64,000 nt of DNA from Bradyrhizobium sp. 200 (GCF_023100945.1 NZ_CP064689.1:4384001-4448000); one strand, 5' to 3'; counted from the first letter of the stretch, positions 31,772-40,349 are shown. A program made the numbers and translations. The notes: generated by a model not told the origin, from the sequence alone.

Positions 31772-32983
31772 ATGGACGATCTCGACCACAGAAATCTCGG
31801 CGTCAAGCTCAAACTCTGGCACCTTCAGGAAGATGCGCCGGGCATGGTGTTCTGGCATCCGCGCGGCTACGCGGTCTACCGGGTGCTGGAGGACTATCTC
31901 CGGCGCAAGATGCGCCAAGCCGGTTATGCCGAGGTCCGGACGCCACAGTTGCTGCCAAAGGAGTTCTGGGGCCGCAGCGGCCACTGGGACAAGTTCGGCG
32001 AACACATGTTCCGAGTCGACGACGGTGAGCTGGCGATGGCGCTGAAACCGATGTCGTGCCCGTGCCACGTGCAGATCTTCAACAAAGGGCTGCGCTCGTG
32101 GCGGGAGCTTCCGATCCGCTATGCCGAGTTCGGCGCTTGCCACCGCAACGAGCCTTCCGGTTCGCTCCACGGCATCATGCGGACGCGCGCCTTCGAGCAG
32201 GACGACGCGCATGTATTCTGCCGCGAGCAGGACGTGGAAGGCGAAGTCGCGTGCTTCATCGCCCTGCTGGGCGAGGTCTACCGCGACCTCGGTTTTCCCG
32301 ACTACGAGGTGGCGCTGGCGACGCGGCCGGCGGCGCGCGCCGGCGACGACGCGACCTGGGACTGGTCGGAGGCGAAGCTCGGCGATGCCGCGCGGCGCTG
32401 CGGCCTGGCGCCTCAAATCAACCCCGGCGAAGGTGCGTTCTACGGACCGAAGCTGGAATTCTCGCTGCGCGATCGGCTGGGACGATCCTGGCAGTGCGGC
32501 ACAGTGCAGCTCGACGGCGTGCTGCCGCAACGGCTCGAGGCGTCCTACGTCGCCCCCGACGGCAGCCGTGCGAGGCCCTTGATGATCCACCACGCCATCT
32601 TCGGATCGCTCGGCCGCATGATCGCGATCCTGCTCGAGCACCATGGCGGCGTGCTTCCGTTCTGGCTGTCACCGGAGCAGGTCGCGGTCGCGCCGATCTC
32701 GAAAGACCAGGCCGGATACGGCGTGGACGTTCTGGCGACGTTTTGGGATGCCGGGATCCGGGCCGTTGCCTATGACGGCGCCGACACCCTTTCGCGGCGC
32801 ATCGTGGAGGCGCATGAAATGGCGGTGCCGGTGATAGCTATCATCGGCGGGCGCGAGATGAGGGACGGCCGGGTGAGCCTGCGCGAGCGCGACGGCTCAC
32901 AGGCCGACGTTCCGCTGGCCGAGGCGGTGTCCCGCCTGCAGGCGAGGGCCCGGCCGGGCGCCCCTGGTGCTCTGCCTGGTTAG
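31772..32983 (+). CDS. Threonyl-tRNA synthetase-like protein lacking TGS and editing domains
   Basis: 403 residues against ~640 for full ThrRS. It begins right at the catalytic core: LWHLQEDAPGMVFWHPRGYA (motif 1), MSCPCHVQIFNKGLRSWREL with zinc Cys, RNEPSGSLHGIMRTRAFEQD (motif 2), zinc-site His in EQDDAHVFC, and GSLGRMIAILLEHHGGVLPF (motif 3). The anticodon-binding domain follows (WLSPEQVAVAPISKDQAGYG). The N-terminal TGS and the N2 SAD editing domain are absent, so Ser-tRNA-Thr could not be cleared in cis. AAGGAA precedes the ATG. It is preceded by a Thr leader and attenuator. It may be a second ThrRS, or the only one; the window cannot tell. Confidence 0.9.
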   Translation: MDDLDHRNLGVKLKLWHLQEDAPGMVFWHPRGYAVYRVLEDYLRRKMRQAGYAEVRTPQLLPKEFWGRSGHWDKFGEHMFRVDDGELAMALKPMSCPCHVQIFNKGLRSWRELPIRYAEFGACHRNEPSGSLHGIMRTRAFEQDDAHVFCREQDVEGEVACFIALLGEVYRDLGFPDYEVALATRPAARAGDDATWDWSEAKLGDAARRCGLAPQINPGEGAFYGPKLEFSLRDRLGRSWQCGTVQLDGVLPQRLEASYVAPDGSRARPLMIHHAIFGSLGRMIAILLEHHGGVLPFWLSPEQVAVAPISKDQAGYGVDVLATFWDAGIRAVAYDGADTLSRRIVEAHEMAVPVIAIIGGREMRDGRVSLRERDGSQADVPLAEAVSRLQARARPGAPGALPG

Positions 32984-33010
32984 GGCGCAGATCGCATTCG
33001 TGAAGGATAG

Positions 33011-33445
33011 CTATCGTTCGAAGCGTCCGTCGCGCTGCCGCGCGCGCATTTCGCTGGGGGAACGACCCGTGATCCTGCGCATCGCCTTGGCCAGTGCAGA
33101 TCCGGACTCGAAGCCGACGCGCCAGGCGATTTCGCCAACTTGCAGCGTCGTTTCGATCAGCATCTCTTCCGCCAGGCGGATTCTCTGCCGTTCCTGATAT
33201 CCCGCGATCGAAACGCCGGACCACTGCCGAAAGCGCCGCGTCATGTGTCTCCTGGAGAGGCCAAATCTTCGCGCGATTGCATCCAGTGACAAATTTTCGG
33301 CGATACGCTCGTCGATGAAGGAACGGACGTCGGCCATCAGCATCTCGCCATAGTCGCGTGTGCTGGCATTCGGGAGCGGCTCGGTTCGTTCGATATGAAC
33401 GAGAAGGCGGAATGGTCGTCTCGCGAAACTCGACACCGGAGTCAA
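33011..33445 (-). CDS. AraC-type DNA-binding domain protein, short
   Basis: 144 residues. Almost the whole protein is the two-helix-turn-helix AraC domain: VRSFIDERIAENLSLDAIAR, RFGLSRRHMTRRFRQWSGVS, AEEMLIETTLQVGEIAWRVG, SALAKAMRRITGRSPSEMRA. The usual N-terminal sensor domain (e.g. DJ-1/PfpI in the GlxA group this resembles) is missing, apart from ~35 unconserved residues. It could be a truncated gene or a stand-alone regulator. Confidence 0.75.
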   Translation of the reverse strand: MTPVSSFARRPFRLLVHIERTEPLPNASTRDYGEMLMADVRSFIDERIAENLSLDAIARRFGLSRRHMTRRFRQWSGVSIAGYQERQRIRLAEEMLIETTLQVGEIAWRVGFESGSALAKAMRRITGRSPSEMRARQRDGRFER

Positions 33446-33595
33446 CTGACAAGTTTATCGCCGAGGAAATCAACAAATGGCAGGCCCTATTGCATGCAAC
33501 AGGCGCGAAGCCGAACTGATTGAAAATTTGATTGGATAGCGGCCTCCAGGTCGTCTTGGCGCATCTGCGAAACGATGCACATCGTCAGCCTGGCC

Positions 33596-34075
33596 TTACG
33601 AAGCTGCCGCACCGACGGCCTGCTTTCGCGCCGGCGGAGTCCAGCGGAAGGCGGCGCCGAACCTGTTCCAGACATTGATCGCGGCAACTGCCGACGTGAG
33701 ATAGGCGAGTTCCTTCTCCGAAAACTCCGCGCTCGCTTGCGCATACACCTCGTCGCTGACGCCATCCGCAAGCAAGGTCAGCGCCTCGGTCCAGGCCAGC
33801 GCCGCACGATCGCGCGCCGAGAATTGCGGCGCCTCGCGCCAGACCACCACGAGGTTGAGCTTGTCGGCGGGCACGCCGAGCTTCTCGCTCTCCAGGATGT
33901 GATACTGAACGCAGAAGGCGCAGCCGTTGATCTGCGAGGCGCGCAGCTTGATCAGTTCGAGCAATTGCTTGTCCATGCCAGCCTTGCCCGCAACCTGGCT
34001 GAGCGCCAGCACGGCCTCGTAGGCGTCGGGCGTCAGCGACATGAAGTCTCTGTATTCCTTGCGGGCGTGTGACAT
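33596..34075 (-). CDS. Carboxymuconolactone decarboxylase family (AhpD-like) protein
   Basis: 159 residues from ATG 34075. The CMD domain shows KLRASQINGCAFCVQYHILE: the C-x-x-C pair and downstream His of AhpD-like alkylhydroperoxidases, with the core AALAWTEALTLLADGVSDEV and LTSAVAAINVWNRFGAAFRW. The CxxC suggests peroxidase-linked thiol chemistry; the partner is unknown. A GAAGG-type SD lies close to the start. Confidence 0.88.
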   Translation of the reverse strand: MSHARKEYRDFMSLTPDAYEAVLALSQVAGKAGMDKQLLELIKLRASQINGCAFCVQYHILESEKLGVPADKLNLVVVWREAPQFSARDRAALAWTEALTLLADGVSDEVYAQASAEFSEKELAYLTSAVAAINVWNRFGAAFRWTPPARKQAVGAAAS

Positions 34076-34240
34076 TCTTCCTGCCTTCTGTTGTCGGTAT
34101 TCTGCTTGATTATAAGAGACCTCCGCACCCCGTCCATGGCTGAGCGGTCCTGCAAAATTGCCGCCGATTCGCCCGAAAAAGCCGGTTCCCGCGGCGTCAT
34201 GGCTTTTGGCGCAGGCCCGCTGCGCCGCTAGACTGCCGGC

Positions 34241-35473
34241 ATGAAACAGCCTGATTCCAAGACAGCCCCGACCCGCCGCGCCCTGCTGCGAGGCGGCCTC
34301 GGCGCCGGCGCTTTGCTCGCGACCGGGCTTCCCGCATTTACGGCCCCACCCGGCTTCGACCAATGGCGCGACAATTTTCATGCCCGCGCCCGCGCAAAAG
34401 GCATTTCGGACGCGACATGGACGCGGGTGATGGGCCGCATCGAGCCCGACATGAGCGTGTTCCGGCAGATGCAGAAGCAGCCGGAATTCCACGAGCAGAT
34501 CTGGCAATACATCAATCGCCGCGTCTCGGACTGGCGCATCATCAATGGCCGCGAAGCCCTGAAGAAGCACGAGGCGCTGTTCGCGCGGATCGAGCAGGAT
34601 TTTGGCGTCGAGCGCGGCACGCTGCTGGCGCTATGGGGCGTTGAATCGGCCTATGGCGATCCCCTGGTGCAGCAGAACCATATGCGTCCCATTTTTCCGG
34701 CGCTTGCGGCGCTGGCCTGGAACGAACCGCGCCGCCGCGCCTATTGGGAAACCGAACTGATCAACGCGCTGAGGATCGTCGACCGCGGCTGGGGCACGCC
34801 GGAGGAAATGCGCGGCTCCTGGGCCGGCGCGATGGGTCATACGCAGTGGATGCCGGAAGTCTGGCTCAATGTCGGCATGGACTACGACAAGGACGGCCGC
34901 GTTTCGCCGTTCGGCAAGCCCGACGACGCGCTCGGCTCCAGCGCGCGCTACCTGCTCAACCGCGGCAAGTATCACCGCGGCGAGCACTGGGGTTATGAGG
35001 TCCGCAGCTCAGGAGGATCATCGAGCGGCAGCCGGACCTATGCCGCATGGGCCAGCGCCGGCGTCACGCGCGCCGACGGCAAGCCGTTCCCGCAGCCGAA
35101 CGCATCCGCGCAGATGTGGGTGCCGGTCGCAGGCGGTCCATCATTTCTGCTCGGCCCGAATTTCTATTCGGTCAAGAGCTACAACCCCTCGATGAACTAC
35201 GCGCTGGCGATCTGCCATCTCGGCGACCGCATTCTGGGCGCGCCGCCGTTCATCAACCCCTTCCCCGGCTCCGAGCGCGCGCTGACGCTTGCCGAAGTGC
35301 AGGAAGTGCAGACGCGGCTGACAAAGGCGGGTTTCGACACCGGCGGCACCGACGGCCGCGTCGGCAACGACACGATGAAGGCGGTCAGGGATTATCAGAC
35401 CAGGATGGGCCTGCTGCCCGCCGACGGTTACGGCGGGCTGAAGGTGCTGGCGCGGTTGAGGCAGGGAAACTAG
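34241..35473 (+). CDS. Lytic murein transglycosylase (MltB-like, SLT_2) with peptidoglycan-binding domain
   Basis: 410 residues. A twin-arginine-like signal (PTRRALLRGGLGAGALLATG) leads into the SLT_2 domain: GTLLALWGVESAYGDPLVQQ with the catalytic Glu in VESAYG, SWAGAMGHTQWMPEVWLNVG, and NPSMNYALAICHLGDRI. A PG_binding_1 domain closes the protein (TLAEVQEVQTRLTKAGFDTG then NDTMKAVRDYQTRMGLL). It cleaves glycan strands in the periplasm to 1,6-anhydromuropeptides. Confidence 0.9.
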   Translation: MKQPDSKTAPTRRALLRGGLGAGALLATGLPAFTAPPGFDQWRDNFHARARAKGISDATWTRVMGRIEPDMSVFRQMQKQPEFHEQIWQYINRRVSDWRIINGREALKKHEALFARIEQDFGVERGTLLALWGVESAYGDPLVQQNHMRPIFPALAALAWNEPRRRAYWETELINALRIVDRGWGTPEEMRGSWAGAMGHTQWMPEVWLNVGMDYDKDGRVSPFGKPDDALGSSARYLLNRGKYHRGEHWGYEVRSSGGSSSGSRTYAAWASAGVTRADGKPFPQPNASAQMWVPVAGGPSFLLGPNFYSVKSYNPSMNYALAICHLGDRILGAPPFINPFPGSERALTLAEVQEVQTRLTKAGFDTGGTDGRVGNDTMKAVRDYQTRMGLLPADGYGGLKVLARLRQGN

Positions 35474-35523
35474 AGCATGATCCGGAAAAGTGGGTACCGG
35501 TTTTCCGAAGAGATCATGCTCAA
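35474..35523. repeat. Extragenic palindromic repeat
   Basis: GAGCATGATCCGGAAAAGTG then GGTACCGGTTTTCCGAAGAG and ATCATGCTC: an imperfect palindrome whose arms (GAGCATGATC.CGGAAAA / TTTTCCG.GATCATGCTC) fold into a long hairpin. This element type recurs between genes in Bradyrhizobium. Confidence 0.75.
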
Positions 35524-35588
35524 ATCAAAGAGATAGAGCGGGATGACGATTCGAAGAAAAGTCATCACGCTTTAGGGTCTGTTGAGAT

Positions 35589-35930
35589 TCACCTGGAATG
35601 GATGACGGCGGTGGCGAGGTAGATCATCGCCTCGAAACTGCTGTCTGTCTTGTCGCATCGCATTGCCACGCGCTTGAATTCCTTCAGCTTGCCGAAGAAG
35701 TTCTCGATCAGGTGGCGCCATTTGTAGATGTCCTTGTCGATGTCGAGAGGCTTGGCGCGCCTTTGATGCTGCGAGATTACGACCTTCGCCTTGCGCTCGT
35801 TCATGTCTTCGATGATCCAGTTGGAATCAAAAGCCTTATCAGCGATCAGGCCGCCGAATTCGAGGTCCTTGATCAGGGGCGCGACGCCGACGGTGTCAAA
35901 GCGATGGCCGGGGAGCAGGATGAACCGCAC
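35589..35930 (-). CDS. IS5-family transposase, second reading frame (orfB)
   Basis: 113 residues as an independent frame, but homology extends upstream to about 36005 through KNQAIGKSKGGWTTKILALT, showing it is normally the -1 frameshift extension of orfA. It contains the DDE-fold parts DTVGVAPLIKDLEFGGLIAD, KAFDSNWIIEDM and the catalytic-Glu helix ENFFGKLKEFKRVAMRCDKT. Confidence 0.85.
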   Translation of the reverse strand: MRFILLPGHRFDTVGVAPLIKDLEFGGLIADKAFDSNWIIEDMNERKAKVVISQHQRRAKPLDIDKDIYKWRHLIENFFGKLKEFKRVAMRCDKTDSSFEAMIYLATAVIHSR

Positions 35931-35950
35931 CAGGTTCCCAAGTGCGTCGG

Positions 35951-36340
35951 TCAGCGCAAGGATTTTCGTGGTCCAGCCGCCCTTCGACTTGCCGATGGCC
36001 TGATTTTTTGTCCCCCTTTTGCTCCCTGCGCGTGGCGGTGAACTTTGACGATTGTCGCGTCGACCATGGCGAACTCCATATCCGGATCATCCGATACGGC
36101 ATCGAAAATCCGCTTGAAAACGCCGGCCTTCACCCAATCGCGATAGCGCTTGAACACCGTATTCCAGTTGCCGAACGTCGGCGGAAGGTCTCTCCATGGG
36201 CTGCCCGTGCGCGCGATCCACAGCACTGCTTCGAGAAACAAACGGTTGTCACCCCCTGTGCGGCCGGGGTCCGTGGCCTTGCCCAAACAAAGCGGCTCCA
36301 TCTTCGCCCATTGAGCGTCCGTCAAAACGAATCGGTGCAT
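35951..36340 (-). CDS. IS5-family transposase, first reading frame (orfA)
   Basis: 129 residues: MHRFVLTDAQWAKMEPLCLG, IARTGSPWRDLPPTFGNWNT, FAMVDATIVKVHRHAQGAKG with the first DDE aspartate. A run AAAAAA at 36004-36009 (minus strand) after KGGQ is the likely programmed -1 slip site that fuses it to orfB. Without the shift it ends at 35951. Confidence 0.85.
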   Translation of the reverse strand: MHRFVLTDAQWAKMEPLCLGKATDPGRTGGDNRLFLEAVLWIARTGSPWRDLPPTFGNWNTVFKRYRDWVKAGVFKRIFDAVSDDPDMEFAMVDATIVKVHRHAQGAKGGQKIRPSASRRAAGPRKSLR

Positions 36341-36406
36341 TCCAAGCTCCTTTCGGAGCTTGAATCACGGGCATTTCAATCTGTGAATCCTGAATCTCAA
36401 CAGACC

Positions 36407-37162
36407 CTAGTCCAACCCGATCTTGCCCTGCGCCCAATAGGCCTTGGTCTTCATTCGCGAGGATACGACGCCGACCGCTTTCAGCGCCCGGCTTAGGCGC
36501 TGGATCGACGATGCCTTGCCTGTAAGAACGAAATGCGCGCCACTTGCGGCAAGGCGCAACATTTCGGCTTCGGCCGCGGCGAGATGGGCATCGTCGGCGA
36601 TACGCTCGATCAGCGTCGCCTGGCCGAGGCCGATCGCCTCCAGCACTGGTCGCGACTCCGCGACATCCGAGGCCTCGAACACGTGGAGTGCGCCGGCACC
36701 CAGCGGGCTATCGCGGAGCGCCGCCGCCAGGCCGAACGAGGTTTCATCGCCGAACAGGACCACCGGCGATTCAGGGCCGGATAGATCGAGCGAGCGGCGC
36801 GGACCGAAGAACTGGCAGGTGTCGCCTTCGCGCAGACCGCTTGCCCATCGGCTGCCGGGACCATCGCCGTGTGCGAAGGTGAGCATTCGTGTCCTGCCGC
36901 TGTCGGCGTCCCATGACATCGGCGTGTAGGTCCGCGCGCAAAGGCCCGAGCCCATCGAAACCTGGACCTTTTGGCCAGCCGTCCAGGCGACGTTTCTGAG
37001 CGCTTCGCCTTCCAGGTCGGCCAGCCGAAAGTGCGGCGAGAGCGTCTCGACTGCGGCAACGCGCGCGGGGCGCATGAACCATCGCAGCAACGTCCGCGTG
37101 ATTCGACCCGGCGGCGCGAGCGGTGGCCCAGAACTTTGCGGCTGGTCGGCGGGTTCGGTCAA
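36407..37162 (-). CDS. Siderophore-interacting protein (FAD/NAD(P)H ferric reductase type)
   Basis: 251 residues of the SIP/FAD_binding_9 family: GLCARTYTPMSWDADSGRTR (FAD R-x-Y-T/S), FAHGDGPGSRWASGLREGDT, CQFFGPRRSLDL, then the SIP C-terminal domain (VVLFGDETSFGLAAALRDSP and VLTGKASSIQRLSRALKAVG). It releases iron from siderophores by reduction. Its TAG stop codon overlaps the TA target duplication of the IS element, so the IS sits exactly at its 3' end; a few native C-terminal residues may have been lost or changed. Confidence 0.85.
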   Translation of the reverse strand: MTEPADQPQSSGPPLAPPGRITRTLLRWFMRPARVAAVETLSPHFRLADLEGEALRNVAWTAGQKVQVSMGSGLCARTYTPMSWDADSGRTRMLTFAHGDGPGSRWASGLREGDTCQFFGPRRSLDLSGPESPVVLFGDETSFGLAAALRDSPLGAGALHVFEASDVAESRPVLEAIGLGQATLIERIADDAHLAAAEAEMLRLAASGAHFVLTGKASSIQRLSRALKAVGVVSSRMKTKAYWAQGKIGLD

Positions 37163-37208
37163 AGGTCCGCTCCGTTCACCGCAATTTCGACGTGGCGGCC
37201 CACGCGGA

Positions 37209-37901
37209 TCACTTCGTCTTGACCGTGAATTCGTTGCCGCGCCCCGGATCGAACGACAGCGGCAGTGAGAGATAACCGTTCTGCGGATCGCGCACGTAGT
37301 CGATATAACCTGACGCCGGCTGGAAGGCGTTCTCCCCGATGATGATCGCGCCAGGTTTTAATTGGGGCTCCAGAAGCGTGAGGACCGAATGGTAGAGGGT
37401 GAAGGCGCCGTCGAGCATAACCATGTCTATGTTGCCGCCGACGGCGGGCTTGAGAGTCTCGCGCGCATCGCCCACCCGGAACTCGACCAGGTCGGCCAGC
37501 CCGGCGGCGGCGACGTTCGCCTGCGCGCGCTCGGCTTTGCCGGGTTCCAGCTCGGTGCCGATCAGGACGCCGCCACCCATGTCGCGCAGGGCTGCGGCCA
37601 TGTAGATGGCGGAAATCCCCATCGAGGAGCCGAACTCGACGATGCGCTTGGCCTTGCAGGCGCGGGCGCACATATAGAGAAAGCGCCCGAACTCCGGGGA
37701 GACGCTGAGGAAGTTGCCGGCGTAACCGTGATACAGCCCCGTCAGATCCTTGGTCTCTGCTTCGACAACGTGGCTTATCGCTTGCTCGACAGTGGTCCCC
37801 TCGCTCTCGAAGGTTTGCATCAACGGCGCATCGGCCGCGTACGCTTCCTGATGAAGACGTTGGAGAACCTCCGCGATCGGGCCGTTGCTGAATGAATCCA
37901 C
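37209..37901 (-). CDS. Class I SAM-dependent O-methyltransferase
   Basis: 230 residues from GTG 37901, chosen because AAGGAG lies 7 bp upstream; a longer frame from 37958 lacks an SD. Methyltransf_3/24-type motifs: RIVEFGSSMGISAIYMAAAL (SAM motif I), GVLIGTELEPGKAERAQANV (acidic ribose-binding Glu), FRVGDARETL, and NIDMVMLDGAF (metal/cation Asp region). It lies between SIP and an AraC regulator, all on the same strand; the substrate is unknown. Confidence 0.85.
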   Translation of the reverse strand: MDSFSNGPIAEVLQRLHQEAYAADAPLMQTFESEGTTVEQAISHVVEAETKDLTGLYHGYAGNFLSVSPEFGRFLYMCARACKAKRIVEFGSSMGISAIYMAAALRDMGGGVLIGTELEPGKAERAQANVAAAGLADLVEFRVGDARETLKPAVGGNIDMVMLDGAFTLYHSVLTLLEPQLKPGAIIIGENAFQPASGYIDYVRDPQNGYLSLPLSFDPGRGNEFTVKTK

Positions 37902-38053
37902 GTTTCGGGCTCCTTGGAATGCGCCCGCCGGCGCATCAGACGCTAGCGTCGGAGCCAAGGTACGAAATCACCCGTCTGACCGTATTTCTCAAAGGGGACA
38001 ATATATTGCGATTTCTGGTCAAGCACCTGGATTAGTTCGAAGGCAGACAGGGA

Positions 38054-38869
38054 TCACGCAACGATTCGGCGTTCCGCCAGGTATCGGGCGGGCGGCTTGC
38101 CCAGGGCCTTGCGGAACATGGTGACGAAGGCGCTTGCGCCCTCATAGCCGAGATCGAGGGCCACGGTCTGGACCGACGCCCCCTGGTCGAGACGCTGGAG
38201 CGCAATGAGGATGTGAAGCTGCTGGCGCCAGCGGCCGAAGCTCATGCCCGTCTCGCGCTTCAACGCGCGGGTCAGGGTCCGCGGTGCGACGGCCATGCGC
38301 CGGCCCCACTCGTCGATCGTCGCGCGGTCGGAGGGATCGGCCATCATCGCGGCGGCGATCTTGCGCAGCCTGGCGTTGACCGGCATCGGGAAGTTCAGCT
38401 TCTCGACGGGCGCCAGAGCCAATTGGTCGAGCAGCACCGCGGCGATCCGGCCGTCGGCGCCATCGACGTCATACAGCACCGGCATCTGCGTGACGTGCAG
38501 CAACAAACGTTCCAGCAACGGCGAGACTGACAGCGTGCAGCATTGCCTGGACAGCGCCGGCGCCGCATCCGGTTCGACGAACAGGAGATAGACCTCGACA
38601 TTTCCGGCCGCGGTCACGCTGTGGGGAAGGTTGCCGGGAATCCACACCGCACAGCGCGGCGGCACAATCCAGACGCTTTGGTCGGCTTCGCACCTGACGA
38701 CGCCACGCAAGGTCAGGATAAGCTGGGCCTTCCGATGCTCGTGAATGGGCACCTCCATGCCCTTGGTGAACATGTCGAACCCGACGGCGGCGATGGCGCG
38801 GGGCACCTCCGCGGGATCGAAATCATCATCGGGTCGAAGACCGTCTTCGTTGGGCCGGTAGAAGGGCAT
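38054..38869 (-). CDS. AraC family transcriptional regulator with cupin sensor
   Basis: About 271 residues from ATG 38869. N-terminal cupin: EVPIHEHRKAQLILTLRGVV, VWIPGNLPHSVTAAGNVEVY (metal-like His pairs). C-terminal AraC HTH: IDEWGRRMAVAPRTLTRALK, then ALQRLDQGASVQTVALDLGY, and SAFVTMFRKALGKPPARYLA. Longer starts would overlap the adjacent LysR gene. Likely regulator of the methyltransferase/SIP genes downstream (inference). Confidence 0.85.
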   Translation of the reverse strand: MPFYRPNEDGLRPDDDFDPAEVPRAIAAVGFDMFTKGMEVPIHEHRKAQLILTLRGVVRCEADQSVWIVPPRCAVWIPGNLPHSVTAAGNVEVYLLFVEPDAAPALSRQCCTLSVSPLLERLLLHVTQMPVLYDVDGADGRIAAVLLDQLALAPVEKLNFPMPVNARLRKIAAAMMADPSDRATIDEWGRRMAVAPRTLTRALKRETGMSFGRWRQQLHILIALQRLDQGASVQTVALDLGYEGASAFVTMFRKALGKPPARYLAERRIVA

Positions 38870-38966
38870 GGCTTGGTGGGGGTCGCTTCGAACGCGGTTG
38901 ACCAGATCAGACAATATCAGTCCGCGATTGCGACTTTCAACACAGGATGCCGGCTGGGATCGTTGG

Positions 38967-39830
38967 CTAGCCTCGCACCGCGCTCCTGAATGCGGCCGAA
39001 AGCGCGGCAAGCGCATCACGCGGCCGGCCATCCCTGACCCTTGTGTGAAGCAGGACCGGCAGGCGCGGCAAGTCGGGAAGGCCGAGCTTGTGGCCTACAT
39101 CAACCGCGCCGAATGGCAGCATACGCGGCGCCAAGGCAGCGACACCGAGCCCGGCCATGACGGCCGCCGCGACCGCCGCAACGCCGCCACCGACGAAAAT
39201 TTCTGCCCAGGGCACGCCTGCCGCATCGAGAAGCTGGCCGGCCATCGAACGCACGCCGCAGGGCTCGGCCATCGTGGCAAGCGGCAGCGGCTCGCCCGCG
39301 CGATGCTGCCAGCCTGGGCTTGCGAACCAGCCGAATTTTTCTTCGGTGAGAATTTCCCCGTCGCTCCGCCCGGCGTGCAGGCGGACGATCACCGTGTCGA
39401 GCTCGCGCCGGTCGAAGCTTTGCAGCAGGTCGCCCGACGATCCGATCCGGATTTCGATCAAGAGCTGCGGGTCTTGCGCGTTCATGCGCGCGATCAGCGC
39501 CGGAAGTTCCGGCCCCGCAACGTGGTCGCTGATGCCGATGGTCAGGCGCTGCCGGGCTCCGGCAAACAGAGCGAGCGCGCGATCGTGTACCTCCAGCAGT
39601 TCGCGGGCGTGTTCGAGGAAGGCTGCACCCTGCGCCGAAAGCTGCACATGCCGGGGCGTCCGCTCGATCAGCCGGCAACCGAACCTCTCTTCGAGCCGCT
39701 TCAGCTTCAAGCTGACCGCGGCCTGCGTCATCCGCATGGCATCAGCCGCGCGCGTGAAGCTGCCAAGCTCGGCGATGCGGATGAATGCCTGGACGGAATC
39801 AAGGTCGAGGGGGCGCTCGGTCATTTCCAT
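38967..39830 (-). CDS. LysR family transcriptional regulator
   Basis: 287 residues. N-terminal winged HTH: LDLDSVQAFIRIAELGSFTR, AADAMRMTQAAVSLKLKRLE, and ERFGCRLIERTPRHVQLSAQ. C-terminal periplasmic-binding-like effector domain. It is divergent from the tautomerase at 39919 (88-bp gap, AT-rich with ATATCA repeats), the classical LysR arrangement, so it probably controls that gene. Confidence 0.92.
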   Translation of the reverse strand: MEMTERPLDLDSVQAFIRIAELGSFTRAADAMRMTQAAVSLKLKRLEERFGCRLIERTPRHVQLSAQGAAFLEHARELLEVHDRALALFAGARQRLTIGISDHVAGPELPALIARMNAQDPQLLIEIRIGSSGDLLQSFDRRELDTVIVRLHAGRSDGEILTEEKFGWFASPGWQHRAGEPLPLATMAEPCGVRSMAGQLLDAAGVPWAEIFVGGGVAAVAAAVMAGLGVAALAPRMLPFGAVDVGHKLGLPDLPRLPVLLHTRVRDGRPRDALAALSAAFRSAVRG

Positions 39831-39918
39831 GAATTATAGCTGATATCAATATTCATAGCATATCAAAATAGTCAGACGGCATTTAGTGTCTAGCCAGGAC
39901 AGAATGGAAGGACCCGCG

Positions 39919-40296
39919 ATGCCGCTGCTTCATATCTCACTGCGCGCCGGAAAGTCGGAAGCCTACCGGCAGGCGATCTTCGACAGCCTTTACCGCGCGA
40001 TGCGCGACGCGCTCAGCGTGCCCGAAGACGATCAGTTCATGACCATCACGGAGCACAACGCAGCCAACTTCCGGTACGGCAATGGCTACGGCGTCGCCCG
40101 CAGTGCGGATGTCGTCTACATCCAGATCACCGTATTCAACACCCGCACCGTGGAACAAAAGAAGGCGCTGTTCCGGCGCATTGCGGAGTTGCTCGGCGAA
40201 AATCCGGGCATCCGGCCGGAGGACGTTTTCGTGACCGTTCTCGACGCTGCGAAAGAGAATTGGTCCGTCGGACACGGCCTCGCGCAATTCGCTTGA
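39919..40296 (+). CDS. Tautomerase family protein (4-oxalocrotonate tautomerase-like)
   Basis: 125 residues from ATG 39919 (GGAAGG upstream), so that Pro follows Met (MPLLHISLRAGKSEAYRQAI), the catalytic N-terminal proline of the superfamily. The duplicated beta-alpha-beta core is seen in DDQFMTITEHNAANFRYGNG and FVTVLDAAKENWSVGHG. It is divergent from LysR. Substrate unknown. Confidence 0.88.
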   Translation: MPLLHISLRAGKSEAYRQAIFDSLYRAMRDALSVPEDDQFMTITEHNAANFRYGNGYGVARSADVVYIQITVFNTRTVEQKKALFRRIAELLGENPGIRPEDVFVTVLDAAKENWSVGHGLAQFA

Positions 40297-40349
40297 GGTG
40301 CAGATCTAACAAGGGCGCACGCTCCGTCATGGCGTGCGCCCCTCCTGGG

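Larger units (their letters stand above)
35573..36409. mobile_element. IS5-family (IS427-group-like) insertion sequence
   Basis: An 833-bp element (35575-36407) with terminal inverted repeats identical over 17 bp: GGGTCTGTTGAGATTCA at the left, matched by its complement at the right. It is flanked by a TA duplication (35573-35574 and 36408-36409). It carries two overlapping-phase transposase frames on the minus strand joined by an A6 frameshift site. It appears intact. Confidence 0.9.

Noticed and set aside
31661..32644. 327-codon minus-strand frame over the ThrRS-like gene
   Set aside because: Antisense shadow; it also covers the terminator hairpin, which argues against a real gene.
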